From: Blautia pseudococcoides
GTDB lineage: Bacteria; Bacillota; Clostridia; Lachnospirales; Lachnospiraceae
Reading direction: 5' to 3'
DNA length: 64,000 bases
Assembly (NCBI RefSeq): GCF_001689125.2
Contig: NZ_CP015405.2
Coordinates: 773,001 to 837,000 of the forward strand
Numbering within the stretch: the first letter of the stretch is position 1; every line of letters starts with the position of its first letter. Positions 1 through 9,216 of this stretch are shown one piece after another. The notes under the pieces are model-generated. The model saw only the letters and a program-made list of their open reading frames with translations. It was not told where the DNA came from and did not search any database. A program made the translations under genes and the position numbers.

Positions 1-143
1 GCCCGGAAAACACTGAGGATCTCAACAGCCTGGTTTAGAAAGGAAATACTGCTGTACTCCAGCGATTCCAATAAAGTATCGGTTACTTCCTGTGACAGGA
101 CCGAAGATTCCTTGGCCTGCGTATACAATTCATCTGGTGTCAT
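1..143 (-). CDS. Unknown protein, N-terminal part only
   Basis: The start codon is at 143..141 on the minus strand, behind a GTGGAGGG ribosome binding site. The 47 codons before the window edge read MTPDELYTQAKESSVLSQEV and continue with a Ser/Leu-rich helical stretch. The 3' end lies outside the window. I do not recognise the family. The beginning is soluble in character, with no signal peptide or membrane segment. A good minus-strand promoter lies just upstream, which supports a real gene. Confidence 0.6.
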   Translation of the reverse strand, partial: MTPDELYTQAKESSVLSQEVTDTLLESLEYSSISFLNQAVEILSVFR

Positions 144-183
144 AACGTTACCCTCCACTACATGTTTTTAACTACCTAAATTC

Positions 184-211
184 ATTATAATATAGAGGAG
201 GAGAAAGTCAA
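184..211 (-). promoter_or_regulatory. Sigma-A-type promoter for the minus-strand gene at the window start
   Basis: On the minus strand a TTGACT -35 box (211..206) and a TATAAT -10 box (189..184) are separated by 16 bp. They lie about 40 bp upstream of the start codon at 143. Near-consensus boxes and correct placement make this a confident call for sequence-only evidence. Confidence 0.6.
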
Positions 212-338
212 GGTTTGCTTTGCAGCATAAATAATTATTTGTATACTTGTGTTTCGGGTATAATATTTGTTAAAATAGAAGAAACAGCCGGCGCGGCATC
301 TGTGGGCTGACAGAATCATAGGCGGGAAGTGACAGGGC

Positions 339-2159
339 ATGAAGCAGATTTTCAAAAGTATGTTAAGGGCAGTAAAAAAGAATATGGTAAGTCTTATACT
401 TTTTGAGACGGGTTACAGGACGGCATCCTTTCTGCTGGTGATGCATGCTGTCTCCGCTGCGGTCAATTACTCACTGAAAGCACAGAACTTCAGTTACCTC
501 ACAGCGGAAAACTATCTGAAATTTCTGGCAAGTCCGTTGTCCATTGTGCTGCTGCTGGGGATTCTGGTGCTTATCCTTTTATTGTTTTTGATAGAGATCT
601 CTGCCCTTCTGTCCTGTTTCCGGCACTCTTACCAGGGCCGGAAGATTTATATCAGTGATATGCTCATTGAAGGTGTGAAGCGTTCCTGGGATTTTCTGAA
701 AAACAGTCATGTTTCCTGGTTTTTGTGTATTATTCTGGCGGCTCCCTTTTTGTCCATGTATTTTCTCATTCGGGAAATCTCATATATCAGGGTTCTGGAA
801 TTTACGGCCAGACAGATTTATAAAGTGATAAGGCCGCACTGGATTTTGTATGGCCTTTTGGGGATCACACTGTTGGTCTCCTTCTTATTTATCTTTTCCC
901 TGCCCTACTGTCTTTTAGAGGAGCAGAAGAGTATTAAGGGAATGAAGGACGGTCTCAGGCTGCTGAAAAAGCAATGGAAAAAAACGCTTGGCGGATTTGT
1001 ACTGCTCCATATAGGAATGCTGGTATTTATCGCTGTGGTCTACGTTCTGGTGCAGGCAGGCATGACCGGGGCTGCCATGCTTACAAAATCCGGCTCCTCG
1101 GTAGTCAGTACAGTGCTCATATACAGCAGCTGGATCGACATGGGCCTCGGAATCTTTGCCGGTGCGGTGCAGTTGATCTGCAGCCTGGCATTTGTGTACG
1201 TGATATATGCCAGATTCCACGTACAGCCCCAGACGGAGGCTGCCATGGAGGCGATCGTCCGGAACCATATCTGGTTTTCAAAAGTGGGCAGGCGTAGGAT
1301 AGCAGCGGTACTTACCCTGATACTGCTTATCGGAGAAGGGGCTTATCTTGTGGTTTTGGCTTCCGCCCACGACAGTGCGGTGAGTAGCCAGCTGACTGCC
1401 ATGGGAGTTACGGCCCACCGGGGCGGGGCTTTGATGGCACCCGAGAACACAATAAGCTCTCTGGGCTATACCATTGACAGCGGCGCGGATTTTGCAGAGA
1501 TTGATGTGCAGGAGACAAAAGAGGGGGAGCTGGTGCTGCTTCATGACAACTCTTTGAAGCGGACTGCAGGTGTCAACAAAAATGTGTGGGAAATGGAATA
1601 CGCGGAGATTGAAAAACTGGATGCCGGTTCCAGTTTCCATAAAAAGTTCAGAGGTGAAAAAATCCCCACTCTGGATGAGGTTTTAAAATTTTGTAAAGGA
1701 AGACTGGACTTAAATATAGAGATTAAGTATAATGGTAAAAATAAGGGCATTGTAAAAAAGGTGGTCAGGGTCATCGAACAGAATGGATTTGAAGACCACT
1801 GTGTCATCACTTCCATGAATTATGGTTTTTTGCAGCAGGTGAAAAAGGCAAACCCCAATATCAGAACCGGCTACATCATGACCATGACATACGGAAGTGT
1901 TTCTCGGATCACAGCAGCGGATTTTTTCAGCGTAAAGTACACTTACATTGACGAAGCCTTTGTCAGAGAAGCACATTCCCTGGGTAAAGAAGTCCATGCA
2001 TGGACAGTCAATTACCGTGGTGACATCAAACGCATGATGGATGTGGGAGTGGATAATATCATCACAGACAATCCGCTCCTGGTGCGAAAGGTCATGAACC
2101 GGGAAAGTGAGACGGAGACAGGCTTTTGGGAGCTTATGAAGTATGCCCTGAGAATATAA
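339..2159 (+). CDS. Membrane-anchored glycerophosphodiester phosphodiesterase
   Basis: 606 aa. The first ~340 residues form a polytopic membrane domain with about seven to eight hydrophobic segments. The C-terminal ~250 residues are a GDPD TIM-barrel domain. The catalytic HR pair is at H360-R361 (AHRGG), followed by APENT, an AEIDV acidic motif and LLHDN. GDPD enzymes cleave glycerophosphodiesters to sn-glycerol 3-phosphate and an alcohol. The fused membrane domain is known in Firmicute members and probably keeps catalysis at the membrane, on lipid or lipoteichoic-acid-derived substrates (inference). The ribosome binding site is weak (GGCGGGAAGTGA). A TATAAT box at 259..264 may be its promoter, but I see no good -35 partner. 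A 9-bp hairpin follows the stop. Confidence 0.88.
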   Translation: MKQIFKSMLRAVKKNMVSLILFETGYRTASFLLVMHAVSAAVNYSLKAQNFSYLTAENYLKFLASPLSIVLLLGILVLILLLFLIEISALLSCFRHSYQGRKIYISDMLIEGVKRSWDFLKNSHVSWFLCIILAAPFLSMYFLIREISYIRVLEFTARQIYKVIRPHWILYGLLGITLLVSFLFIFSLPYCLLEEQKSIKGMKDGLRLLKKQWKKTLGGFVLLHIGMLVFIAVVYVLVQAGMTGAAMLTKSGSSVVSTVLIYSSWIDMGLGIFAGAVQLICSLAFVYVIYARFHVQPQTEAAMEAIVRNHIWFSKVGRRRIAAVLTLILLIGEGAYLVVLASAHDSAVSSQLTAMGVTAHRGGALMAPENTISSLGYTIDSGADFAEIDVQETKEGELVLLHDNSLKRTAGVNKNVWEMEYAEIEKLDAGSSFHKKFRGEKIPTLDEVLKFCKGRLDLNIEIKYNGKNKGIVKKVVRVIEQNGFEDHCVITSMNYGFLQQVKKANPNIRTGYIMTMTYGSVSRITAADFFSVKYTYIDEAFVREAHSLGKEVHAWTVNYRGDIKRMMDVGVDNIITDNPLLVRKVMNRESETETGFWELMKYALRI

Positions 2160-2164
2160 GACAG

Positions 2165-2190
2165 CTTAAAATGCATGGTGTCATTTTAAG
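2165..2190 (+). terminator. Weak hairpin after the GDPD gene
   Basis: Nine-bp inverted repeat CTTAAAATG / CATTTTAAG with an 8-nt loop, immediately after the GDPD stop codon. There is no T-run, so termination would be weak. It may instead be an mRNA 3' end stabiliser. Confidence 0.3.
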
Positions 2191-2226
2191 AAGGCACGAC
2201 AGATGTGAGTAAAGTGGAGGAAACAG

Positions 2227-3441
2227 ATGGCATTAAATGTGGCTAAAAAAGCCGGAACAGCAAAAAAGAGAAAAAGAGGCCAGCCCATAGGCAGATTTGC
2301 GAACAGAGTCCGCTACTATGATTTTAATCTGGTGGCAGTGGTTATTCTTCTCACCTGCTTTGGCCTGGTAATGCTTTACAGTACCAGTTCTTATCTGGCA
2401 CAGGTAAAGAGAGGCAGCGATATGGCTTATTTTGGAAAACAGGCGGTGATCAGTGCGGTCAGTATTGGCGTTGCGCTGTGGCTTTCAAGATTTGACTATC
2501 ATGTGTTGTTTCACCTGTCACCCATTATCTACATGGTATCCATGTTCCTGATGTGTCTGGTTCCAACACCGCTTGGTGTTACAGTCAACGGTGCAAAGCG
2601 TTGGCTGAAATTCGGCCCATCCTGGACACAGTTCCAGCCCTCCGAGATCGCCAAGATAGCTGTGATCACGTTCATTCCCTGTCTGATCATCAAGATAGGG
2701 CGGAAGATAAAGCAATGGCAGTCCATGATTCTGCTATTGGCGGTGGGCGGCGTACTTGCACTCGGAGCTTTCCTCTTGACAGATAACCTGAGTACAGGTA
2801 TTATAATCGGAGCCATCACTGTACTTCTGATATTTATGGCACATCCAAAGATGAAGCCGTTTCTGATCAGCGGAGCCATATTGGGCGGTGTACTGGTGGC
2901 TGTGATCATTATCCTGCATATGACACTGGGAAGCGGTGTGGGTAACATTGAGGACTTCCGTCTCCGCCGTATCATGGTGTGGCTGCAGCCTGAGCAATAT
3001 TCTAAGGACGGCGGCTATCAGATCATGCAGGCCCTGTATGCCATTGGCTCCGGGGGATTTTTCGGGAAAGGGCTTGGCAACAGTGTGCAGAAGCTGGGAC
3101 CGGTTCCGGAAGCGCAGAATGATATGATTTTCTCCATCATCTGTGAAGAGCTTGGGGTGTTTGGCGGGATGATCGTCCTGGCACTGTTTGGCTATCTTTT
3201 GTACCGGCTGTTTTTCATTGCACAGAATGCGCCGGACTTGTACGGTTCCATGATCGTGAGCGGGATATTTTTCCACATTGCCCTTCAGGTCATCCTGAAT
3301 ATCTGCGTGGTCATCAACCTGATTCCAACTACCGGAATCACACTGCCTTTTGTTAGTTACGGAGGTACATCTATTCTCTTTCTTATGATAGAAATGGGAA
3401 TTGCCCTAAGTGTATCAAAACAGATAAAATTTGAAACATAA
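2227..3441 (+). CDS. SEDS-family peptidoglycan glycosyltransferase (FtsW/SpoVE/RodA)
   Basis: 404 aa with about ten transmembrane segments, preceded by a basic cytoplasmic tail (KKAGTAKKRKRGQ). SEDS proteins polymerise glycan strands from lipid II with a partner class B PBP. Family motifs are visible: VNGAKRWLKFGP with QPSEIAKI mid-protein, GSGGFFGKGLGNSVQKLGPVPEAQNDMIFSIICEELG, and a C-terminal segment containing GITLPFVSYGG. The SIICEELG form is closer to FtsW/SpoVE than to RodA, but no adjacent division or sporulation gene decides between them. The ribosome binding site GTGGAGG lies 6 nt before the ATG. It is probably a single-gene unit, because the strong fab promoter starts 31 bp downstream. 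Confidence 0.88.
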   Translation: MALNVAKKAGTAKKRKRGQPIGRFANRVRYYDFNLVAVVILLTCFGLVMLYSTSSYLAQVKRGSDMAYFGKQAVISAVSIGVALWLSRFDYHVLFHLSPIIYMVSMFLMCLVPTPLGVTVNGAKRWLKFGPSWTQFQPSEIAKIAVITFIPCLIIKIGRKIKQWQSMILLLAVGGVLALGAFLLTDNLSTGIIIGAITVLLIFMAHPKMKPFLISGAILGGVLVAVIIILHMTLGSGVGNIEDFRLRRIMVWLQPEQYSKDGGYQIMQALYAIGSGGFFGKGLGNSVQKLGPVPEAQNDMIFSIICEELGVFGGMIVLALFGYLLYRLFFIAQNAPDLYGSMIVSGIFFHIALQVILNICVVINLIPTTGITLPFVSYGGTSILFLMIEMGIALSVSKQIKFET

Positions 3442-3472
3442 AAGTAACTGTACAGTTGCCCTTAGAAAAGGG

Positions 3473-3501
3473 TTGACAAATGGTGGTAAAGAAGATATAC
3501 T
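3473..3501 (+). promoter_or_regulatory. Promoter of the fab/acc operon
   Basis: Consensus TTGACA (3473..3478), a 17-bp spacer and TATACT (3496..3501). It is followed by a ~90-nt leader to acpP. The -10 box overlaps a perfect dyad (next entry), so the promoter looks repressible. Confidence 0.8.
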
Positions 3502-3517
3502 TTGGTCATCAAAGTAT
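3497..3517 (+). promoter_or_regulatory. Operator-like dyad over the fab promoter -10 and start site
   Basis: Perfect inverted repeat ATACTTTG - GTCAT - CAAAGTAT (8-bp arms, 5-nt centre). The TTTG-N5-CAAA core resembles the sites of the MarR-family fatty-acid repressor FabT known in streptococci. The position over the -10 suits a repressor. No fabT or fapR gene is in this window, so the cognate protein is unknown. Confidence 0.55.
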
Positions 3518-3594
3518 TTCAAAAAATCAAATCAGAAAAACAAATTCACAAGATGGATTTGAATAAGATGTATTTTAAAGGAGAATAAGAAATC

Positions 3595-3828
3595 ATGTTA
3601 GAAAAAATGAGAGAAATCATTGCAGAGCAGTTAAATTGTGAAGAAAGCGAAATCAATCCGGAAACAAATTTCAAGGATGATTTAGGAGCAGATTCTCTGG
3701 ATTTATTCGAACTGGTTATGGCACTTGAGGATGAGTATTCCGTAGAAATTCCCGCTGAGGAATTACAGGAACTGACAACTGTGGGCGCTGTTATGGAGTA
3801 TCTGAAAAATAAGGGCGTTGAAGAATAA
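3595..3828 (+). CDS. acpP: Acyl carrier protein
   Basis: 77 aa, normal ACP length and strongly acidic. S34 in the GADSLDLFEL motif is the 4'-phosphopantetheine attachment site. It carries growing acyl chains for the Fab enzymes encoded downstream. The ribosome binding site AAGGAG lies upstream of the ATG. It is the first gene of the operon; the long gap to fabD holds a second operator-like dyad. The phosphopantetheinyl transferase at 38711 could be its modifying enzyme, although that gene is of the Sfp-like rather than the classical AcpS type. Confidence 0.96.
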   Translation: MLEKMREIIAEQLNCEESEINPETNFKDDLGADSLDLFELVMALEDEYSVEIPAEELQELTTVGAVMEYLKNKGVEE

Positions 3829-3908
3829 ATGTAACTGTATAGTGCAGATGAATGGAATCTGCCGCGGCGGTCTGTACTGCCATGGCAGGTTCTATTTTTA
3901 AAAATATT

Positions 3909-3927
3909 TACTTTGAAATACAAAATA
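3909..3927 (+). promoter_or_regulatory. Second operator-like dyad, upstream of fabD
   Basis: TACTTTG - AAATA - CAAAATA. It matches the 3497..3517 dyad in half-site sequence and in the 5-nt centre, with one mismatch. It lies 28 bp before the fabD start. I see no convincing promoter boxes nearby, so it might be an internal regulatory site or a chance AT-rich match. Confidence 0.35.
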
Positions 3928-3954
3928 TTCTACAGCCAAAGGAGTTTGGACCAT

Positions 3955-4896
3955 ATGAGTAAAACAGCATTTATATTTCCGGGCCAGGGTGCACAGTATG
4001 TGGGAATGGGCCAGGACTTTTACGATAAAATGCCTGTCTGCAGACAGGTGATAGAGAAAGCAAGCCAGGTTTCCGGCCTGGATCTTCCCAAGATCTGCTT
4101 TACAGAGAATGAGGAGATCCATGTTACAGAGTACACACAGATTGCTATGTTAAGCGTGGAAGCTGCCATATTAAAGGCACTGGAGCAGGAAGGCCTTATG
4201 CCTGATGTGAGCGCGGGCCTGAGCCTTGGCGAGTATGGAGCCTGTATCGCATCAGGAGTCCTCTCTTTGGAGGATGCCTTTTTTGTAGTGAGAAAAAGGG
4301 GGATCTTCATGCAGGAGGCAGTGCCCGCGGGCGGCGCCATGTCCGCGGTTATGGGCACAGAGGCAGAGGTGATTGAAAAAGCCTGCCGGGAGACGGAAGG
4401 GATTGTCTCCATAGCCAATTACAACTGTCCCGGACAGATTGTGATCACCGGAGAAGAAGGGGCAGTGGCAAAGGCTTCCGAAAAGCTGAAGGAGCTGGGA
4501 GCCAGAAGGATTGTTCCACTGAACGTGTCAGGGCCGTTTCATTCGGCTATGCTGGCAGGAGCCGGAGAAAAACTGGCAGAGGTTCTTCAAAGTGCTGCGG
4601 TTGGCGAGCCAAAGATACCCTACGCCACTAATGTGACAGCAGAGTATGTGACAAAAGCTTCCCAGGTAAAGGAGCTGCTGGTAAGGCAGGTGTCCTCCTC
4701 AGTGAAATGGCAGCAGTGCGTGGAGAAAATGATTGCGGATGGAGTGGATACTTTCGTGGAGATCGGACCTGGCAAGACCTTGAGCGGCTTCATGCGGAAA
4801 ATCAGCAGGGATGTAAAAATGCTGAATATCCAGACCGTGGAGGATTTTGAAAAAGCAGTGGAAACGCTGAAAAACCAGACGGCAGATAGAGAATAG
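3955..4896 (+). CDS. fabD: Malonyl-CoA:ACP transacylase
   Basis: 313 aa. It transfers malonyl from CoA to ACP. The FPGQGAQ motif is at residues 8-14, the nucleophile is S90 in GLSLGEYGA and the catalytic His is H196 in GPFHSAM. I start at ATG 3955, which has the AAAGGAG ribosome binding site and begins MSKTAFIFPGQG exactly as the family does. An in-frame ATG 42 nt earlier has no ribosome binding site and would add residues unlike the family. Second gene of the fab operon; fabG follows after 35 nt. Confidence 0.96.
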   Translation: MSKTAFIFPGQGAQYVGMGQDFYDKMPVCRQVIEKASQVSGLDLPKICFTENEEIHVTEYTQIAMLSVEAAILKALEQEGLMPDVSAGLSLGEYGACIASGVLSLEDAFFVVRKRGIFMQEAVPAGGAMSAVMGTEAEVIEKACRETEGIVSIANYNCPGQIVITGEEGAVAKASEKLKELGARRIVPLNVSGPFHSAMLAGAGEKLAEVLQSAAVGEPKIPYATNVTAEYVTKASQVKELLVRQVSSSVKWQQCVEKMIADGVDTFVEIGPGKTLSGFMRKISRDVKMLNIQTVEDFEKAVETLKNQTADRE

Positions 4897-4931
4897 AGGC
4901 AGTATAAGCCTGAAAAGTGAGGGAATGTATT

Positions 4932-5672
4932 ATGTTGGAAAATAAAACAGCTTTAGTGACCGGAGCGAGCCGCGGCATAGGCAGAGCCATTGCACTTGCC
5001 CTTGCAGCACAGGGGGCAGCAGTGGTTGTGAATTATAACGGCTCCAGAGAACGGGCCCAGGAAGTTGTGGATACGATCAAAGCCCAGGGAGGCCAGGCGT
5101 CCCTGTATCAGTGCAGCGTAGGGGATTTCCAGGCGTGCCAGGAAATGATCCGGCACGTGATAATAGAATACGGACATTTGGATATTCTGGTAAACAATGC
5201 AGGCATCGCAAGAGATAACCTGATCATGAAAATGAAAGAGGAGGATTTTGACGCGGTCATTGAGACCAACCTGAAAGGGGCTTTCAATACCATCCGCCAT
5301 ACTTCCCGCCAGATGTTAAAGCAGAGAAGCGGAAAGATCATCAATATCTCCTCTGTATCCGGAATTCTGGGGAACGCGGGCCAGGCCAATTATGCGGCAA
5401 GCAAGGCAGGGGTCATCGGACTTACCAAGACCATGGCAAGAGAGCTGGCAAGCAGAGGGATCACAGTCAATGCCGTAGCTCCCGGATTTGTGGAGACAGA
5501 GATGACGGATGTGCTGAAAGAGGATATCAAAGAGGCAGCCTGCCGCCAGATACCCATTGGAAAATTCGGAAAACCGGAAGATATCGCCGACATGGTGGTA
5601 TTTCTGGCATCAGAAAAAGCAGATTATATTACCGGCCAGGTCATCAGTGTGGATGGCGGTATGAACATATAG
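4932..5672 (+). CDS. fabG: 3-oxoacyl-ACP reductase
   Basis: 246 aa short-chain dehydrogenase that performs the NADPH-dependent first reduction of each elongation cycle. It has the nucleotide-binding TGASRGIG motif (10-17), NNAG (88-91) and the catalytic S141, Y154 and K158. The C-terminal [14 protein letters not shown] tail is typical of FabG. I place the start at ATG 4932 ([11 protein letters not shown]) because GAGGGA sits just upstream; an earlier in-frame start at 4917 would add five residues. The gene is tightly packed, with fabF starting 9 nt after its stop. Confidence 0.96.
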   Translation: MLENKTALVTGASRGIGRAIALALAAQGAAVVVNYNGSRERAQEVVDTIKAQGGQASLYQCSVGDFQACQEMIRHVIIEYGHLDILVNNAGIARDNLIMKMKEEDFDAVIETNLKGAFNTIRHTSRQMLKQRSGKIINISSVSGILGNAGQANYAASKAGVIGLTKTMARELASRGITVNAVAPGFVETEMTDVLKEDIKEAACRQIPIGKFGKPEDIADMVVFLASEKADYITGQVISVDGGMNI

Positions 5673-5681
5673 GAGGATTTC

Positions 5682-6917
5682 ATGAGAAGAGTAGTAGTGA
5701 CAGGAATGGGTGCCATTACCCCGCTGGGATTAAACGTAGAGGAATTCTGGAATGGCATAAAAGAAGGAAGGCATGGGTTCGGTCAGATAACCAAATTCGA
5801 TGCTTCAGAATATAAAGCACATCTTGCAGGGGAAGTAAAAGGCTTCGTGGGCAAGGAATACATGGATGTAAAAGCAGCAAAACGAATGGAACTGTTCTGC
5901 CAGTACGCAGTGGCAGCGGCAAAAGAGGCCATTGCCCAGTCAGGATATTCCCTGGAAGAGGAGGACCCGTACCGGGTGGGGTGTTCCATCGGTTCCGGTA
6001 TCGGAAGCCTGCAGACCATTGAGAGAGAACACAAGAAGCTGCTGGAAAAGGGACCGAACCGGGTGAATCCGCTGATGGTCCCCATGATGATCTCCAATAT
6101 GGCAGCAGGAAATGTGTCCATCCAGTTTGGTTTAAAGGGAAAGAGCATCAATGTGGTGACCGCCTGCGCGTCCGGTACCCATTGTATCGGTGAGGCTTAC
6201 AGAACCATCCAGTTCGAGGATGCGGATATTATGGTAGCCGGAGGTGCGGAATCCTGTATTACCCCGGTGGGCGTCAGCGGATTTGCAGCTTTGACAGCCC
6301 TTTCCAAATCCACAGACCCGGACCGCTGTTCCATTCCTTTTGACAAAGAAAGAGATGGCTTTGTCATGGGTGAAGGCGCAGGCATTGTGGTTTTAGAGGA
6401 ATTGGAACATGCAAAGAAACGCGGTGCGAAAATCCTGGCTGAGGTTGTGGGATACGGCGCCACCAGTGATGCCTACCACATCACTTCCCCGGCTGAGGAC
6501 GGGGAAGGCGCGGCAAGGGCCATGAAGAATGCTGTGGAGGAAGCAGAGATCTCTTTGGAGGATGCGACATACATTAACGCCCATGGCACCAGCACACATC
6601 ACAACGATCTGTTTGAGACAAGAGCCATCAAGAAGTTATTTGGGGAACATGCATATAAAATGAAAGTCAATTCCACAAAATCCATGATCGGACATCTGCT
6701 TGGAGCAGCAGGAGCGGTGGAGTTTATTGCCTGTATAAAAGAGATGGAAAACAATTTTGTACATGTTACAGCAGGATACCGGATGCCGGACGAAGACTGC
6801 GATCTGGATTATGTGACAGGAAAGGGTGTGGAGATGGAAATTCCTTACGCACTCACCAATTCCCTGGGCTTTGGCGGACACAACGCCAGCCTGCTGATCA
6901 AAAAGTACGAAGACTAG
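5682..6917 (+). CDS. fabF: 3-oxoacyl-ACP synthase II
   Basis: 411 aa condensing enzyme. The Cys-His-His triad is visible: C162 (VTACASGTH), H301 (NAHGTSTHHND) and H338 (SMIGHLLGAAG). It elongates acyl-ACP with malonyl-ACP. The AGGAGG site is well placed before the ATG. No fabH initiating synthase is present in this operon, although FabH genes often sit at the head of clostridial fab operons, so initiation must be encoded elsewhere. Confidence 0.96.
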   Translation: MRRVVVTGMGAITPLGLNVEEFWNGIKEGRHGFGQITKFDASEYKAHLAGEVKGFVGKEYMDVKAAKRMELFCQYAVAAAKEAIAQSGYSLEEEDPYRVGCSIGSGIGSLQTIEREHKKLLEKGPNRVNPLMVPMMISNMAAGNVSIQFGLKGKSINVVTACASGTHCIGEAYRTIQFEDADIMVAGGAESCITPVGVSGFAALTALSKSTDPDRCSIPFDKERDGFVMGEGAGIVVLEELEHAKKRGAKILAEVVGYGATSDAYHITSPAEDGEGAARAMKNAVEEAEISLEDATYINAHGTSTHHNDLFETRAIKKLFGEHAYKMKVNSTKSMIGHLLGAAGAVEFIACIKEMENNFVHVTAGYRMPDEDCDLDYVTGKGVEMEIPYALTNSLGFGGHNASLLIKKYED

Positions 6918-6927
6918 GAGGCCGCAT

Positions 6928-7425
6928 ATGGAATTTGAAAAAATCATTCAGTTAATTAAAACAGTCAGCGACTCAAACCTGACCCAGTTTGCCATGGAAG
7001 AGGGAAACCTGAAAATTTCCATGAAGACAAATAAACAGACAAAGGTGATCGCAGCGCCCATGATGGCACCTGCACCGGGATCTGATATGGCATCAACAGC
7101 CGGCGGCCCTGTTATGCAGGCTGTCCAGGCACAGCCGGGACCCCTTCAGACTGAGGTATCTTTTCAGGAAGCAGGGGAGACAGTCCTTTCCGGCAATGTG
7201 GTGAAGTCACCGCTGGTAGGTACCTTCTACAACGCACCCTCACCGGATGCGGAAACATTTGTAAAAGTTGGAGATATTGTAAAAAAAGGCCAGGTATTGG
7301 GAATTGTGGAGGCCATGAAGCTGATGAATGAAATTGAATCTGAATTTGACGGAACCGTGGAACAGATTCTGGTGGAAAATGAGGAAGTAGTAGAGTACGG
7401 ACAGCCATTGTTCGTAATCCGTTAG
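6928..7425 (+). CDS. accB: Biotin carboxyl carrier protein of acetyl-CoA carboxylase
   Basis: 165 aa. The N-terminal helical segment is followed by an Ala/Pro/Gln-rich linker (about residues 42-75) and a C-terminal biotinyl domain. K131 in VEAMKLMNEIES is the biotinylation site. The protein carries carboxybiotin between AccC and the AccDA carboxyltransferase. The GGAGG site lies before the ATG, and the gene starts 10 nt after fabF. Confidence 0.96.
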   Translation: MEFEKIIQLIKTVSDSNLTQFAMEEGNLKISMKTNKQTKVIAAPMMAPAPGSDMASTAGGPVMQAVQAQPGPLQTEVSFQEAGETVLSGNVVKSPLVGTFYNAPSPDAETFVKVGDIVKKGQVLGIVEAMKLMNEIESEFDGTVEQILVENEEVVEYGQPLFVIR

Positions 7426-7436
7426 GAGGCATAGAT

Positions 7437-7865
7437 ATGAAACTGACCACAAAGGAAATTATGGAAATCATCCCTCACAGACAGCCCTTTCTGCTGATTG
7501 ATACCATAGAGGAGCTGGAGCCGGGTGTCCGTGGGGTGGGAAAAAAATGTGTGAGCTACAATGAACCGTACTTTGCTGGACATTTTCCCCAGGAGCCTGT
7601 AATGCCGGGCGTAATTCAGTTAGAAGCACTTGCCCAGGTAGGAGCCGTGGCCATTCTCAGCAAGCCTGAGAATAAAGGAAAGACAGCTTACTTTGGAGCT
7701 ATCAATTCCGCAAAATTTAAAACAAAAGTAGTACCGGGGGATGTACTGACCCTGGAACTGGAGATCATTAAGGAAAAAGGGACTGTCGGCGTGGGAAAAG
7801 CAGTTGCCAGAAACCAGGACGGCAAAATAACCACATCCGCTGAGATGACATTTGTGATCGGATAG
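7437..7865 (+). CDS. fabZ: 3-hydroxyacyl-ACP dehydratase
   Basis: 142 aa hot-dog-fold enzyme. H49 (AGHFPQEPVMPGV) and E63 (QLEALAQ) are the catalytic pair. It dehydrates 3-hydroxyacyl-ACP to trans-2-enoyl-ACP. It is placed between accB and accC, the usual clostridial order. The AGGAGG site lies 8 nt upstream. Confidence 0.96.
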   Translation: MKLTTKEIMEIIPHRQPFLLIDTIEELEPGVRGVGKKCVSYNEPYFAGHFPQEPVMPGVIQLEALAQVGAVAILSKPENKGKTAYFGAINSAKFKTKVVPGDVLTLELEIIKEKGTVGVGKAVARNQDGKITTSAEMTFVIG

Positions 7866-7875
7866 GAGAACGGAT

Positions 7876-9216
7876 ATGTTTCAGAAGATATTAATCGCAA
7901 ACAGAGGAGAAATCGCGGTGCGCATAATCCGTGCCTGCAGGGAAATGGGAATCAAGACCGTTGCCGTCTATTCTGAGGCGGACAGGGATGCCCTTCACGC
8001 GCAGCTTGCGGACGAGGCGGTCTGCATCGGTCCGGCGGCTGCATCGGAGAGCTATCTGAACATGGAGCGGATCTTAAGTGCCACCATCGCCACTAAAGCG
8101 GAGGCCATCCATCCGGGATTCGGCTTTTTGTCTGAGAACAGTAAATTTGTGGAGATGTGTGAGAAATGCAATGTGACATTCATCGGCCCATCCGCTGCGG
8201 TGATCAATAAAATGGGAAATAAATCAGAGGCCAGAAGAACCATGATGGAAGCAGGCGTTCCGGTGGTGCCGGGTACAAAAGAGCCGGTATACACTGTGGA
8301 GGAGGCTTTGCAGGAGGCGGAGAAGATCGGTTTCCCTATTATGATCAAGGCCTCATCTGGCGGCGGCGGAAAGGGTATGCGTATAGCGGAGAGCAGAGAG
8401 GACTTCCGGGAGAATTTCAGCACGGCCCAGAGAGAGTCTGTAAATGCTTTTGCAGACAATACAATGTATTTAGAACGCTATGTTGGCAGACCCCGCCACA
8501 TTGAGGTGCAGATCATCGGGGACAGACTGGGAAATGTAGTACAGTTAGGGGAGCGTGACTGCTCCATCCAGCGCCGCCACCAGAAGATGATCGAGGAATC
8601 CCCCTCCTGCGCCATTACAAAAGAACTGCGCAGGATCATGGGTGAGACGGCTGTGCGCGCCGCAAAAGCAGTAGGGTACGAGAGTGCCGGAACCATTGAG
8701 TTCCTCCTTGACGGAAACGGTGAATTTTTCTTCATGGAAATGAACACCAGGATACAGGTGGAGCATCCGGTGACAGAATTTGTCTCAGGCGTAGACCTGG
8801 TAAAAGAGCAGATTCGGGTGGCAGCAGGCCTTCCCCTGTCTGTGAAGCAGGAGGATTTCTGCATGAGGGGCCATGCCATTGAGTGCAGGATCAACGCGGA
8901 GAATCCGGCGAAGAACTTCATGCCGTGTCCGGGAGTGATCGAGTACCTGCATGTACCAGGTGGAAATGGTGTCCGCATTGATACAGCGGTGTATAACGGT
9001 TATCAGATACCGCCCAACTACGACTCCATGATCATGAAGGTGATCGTCCACGACAAAGACAGAGCGGGAGCCATAGCAAAAATGCGGAGTACCCTGGGTG
9101 AAGTGATCATCGAGGGCGTGCAGACAAACCTGGATTTCCAGTATGATATATTGAACCAGAAAGATTTTCTGGATGGAAATGTGACGACACATTTCATAGA
9201 AGAGCATTACGAGTAA
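7876..9216 (+). CDS. accC: Biotin carboxylase of acetyl-CoA carboxylase
   Basis: 446 aa, standard single-domain AccC length. It begins MFQKILIANRGEIAVRIIRA, carries the glycine-rich ATP-grasp loop SSGGGGKGMR, ERDCSIQRRHQK, and the FMEMNTRIQVEHPVTE catalytic motif. It carboxylates biotin on AccB using ATP and bicarbonate. A 12-nt copy of its last codons (CATTACGAGTAA) recurs at 9240..9251 in the short gap to accDA, a micro-duplication. Confidence 0.96.
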   Translation: MFQKILIANRGEIAVRIIRACREMGIKTVAVYSEADRDALHAQLADEAVCIGPAAASESYLNMERILSATIATKAEAIHPGFGFLSENSKFVEMCEKCNVTFIGPSAAVINKMGNKSEARRTMMEAGVPVVPGTKEPVYTVEEALQEAEKIGFPIMIKASSGGGGKGMRIAESREDFRENFSTAQRESVNAFADNTMYLERYVGRPRHIEVQIIGDRLGNVVQLGERDCSIQRRHQKMIEESPSCAITKELRRIMGETAVRAAKAVGYESAGTIEFLLDGNGEFFFMEMNTRIQVEHPVTEFVSGVDLVKEQIRVAAGLPLSVKQEDFCMRGHAIECRINAENPAKNFMPCPGVIEYLHVPGGNGVRIDTAVYNGYQIPPNYDSMIMKVIVHDKDRAGAIAKMRSTLGEVIIEGVQTNLDFQYDILNQKDFLDGNVTTHFIEEHYE

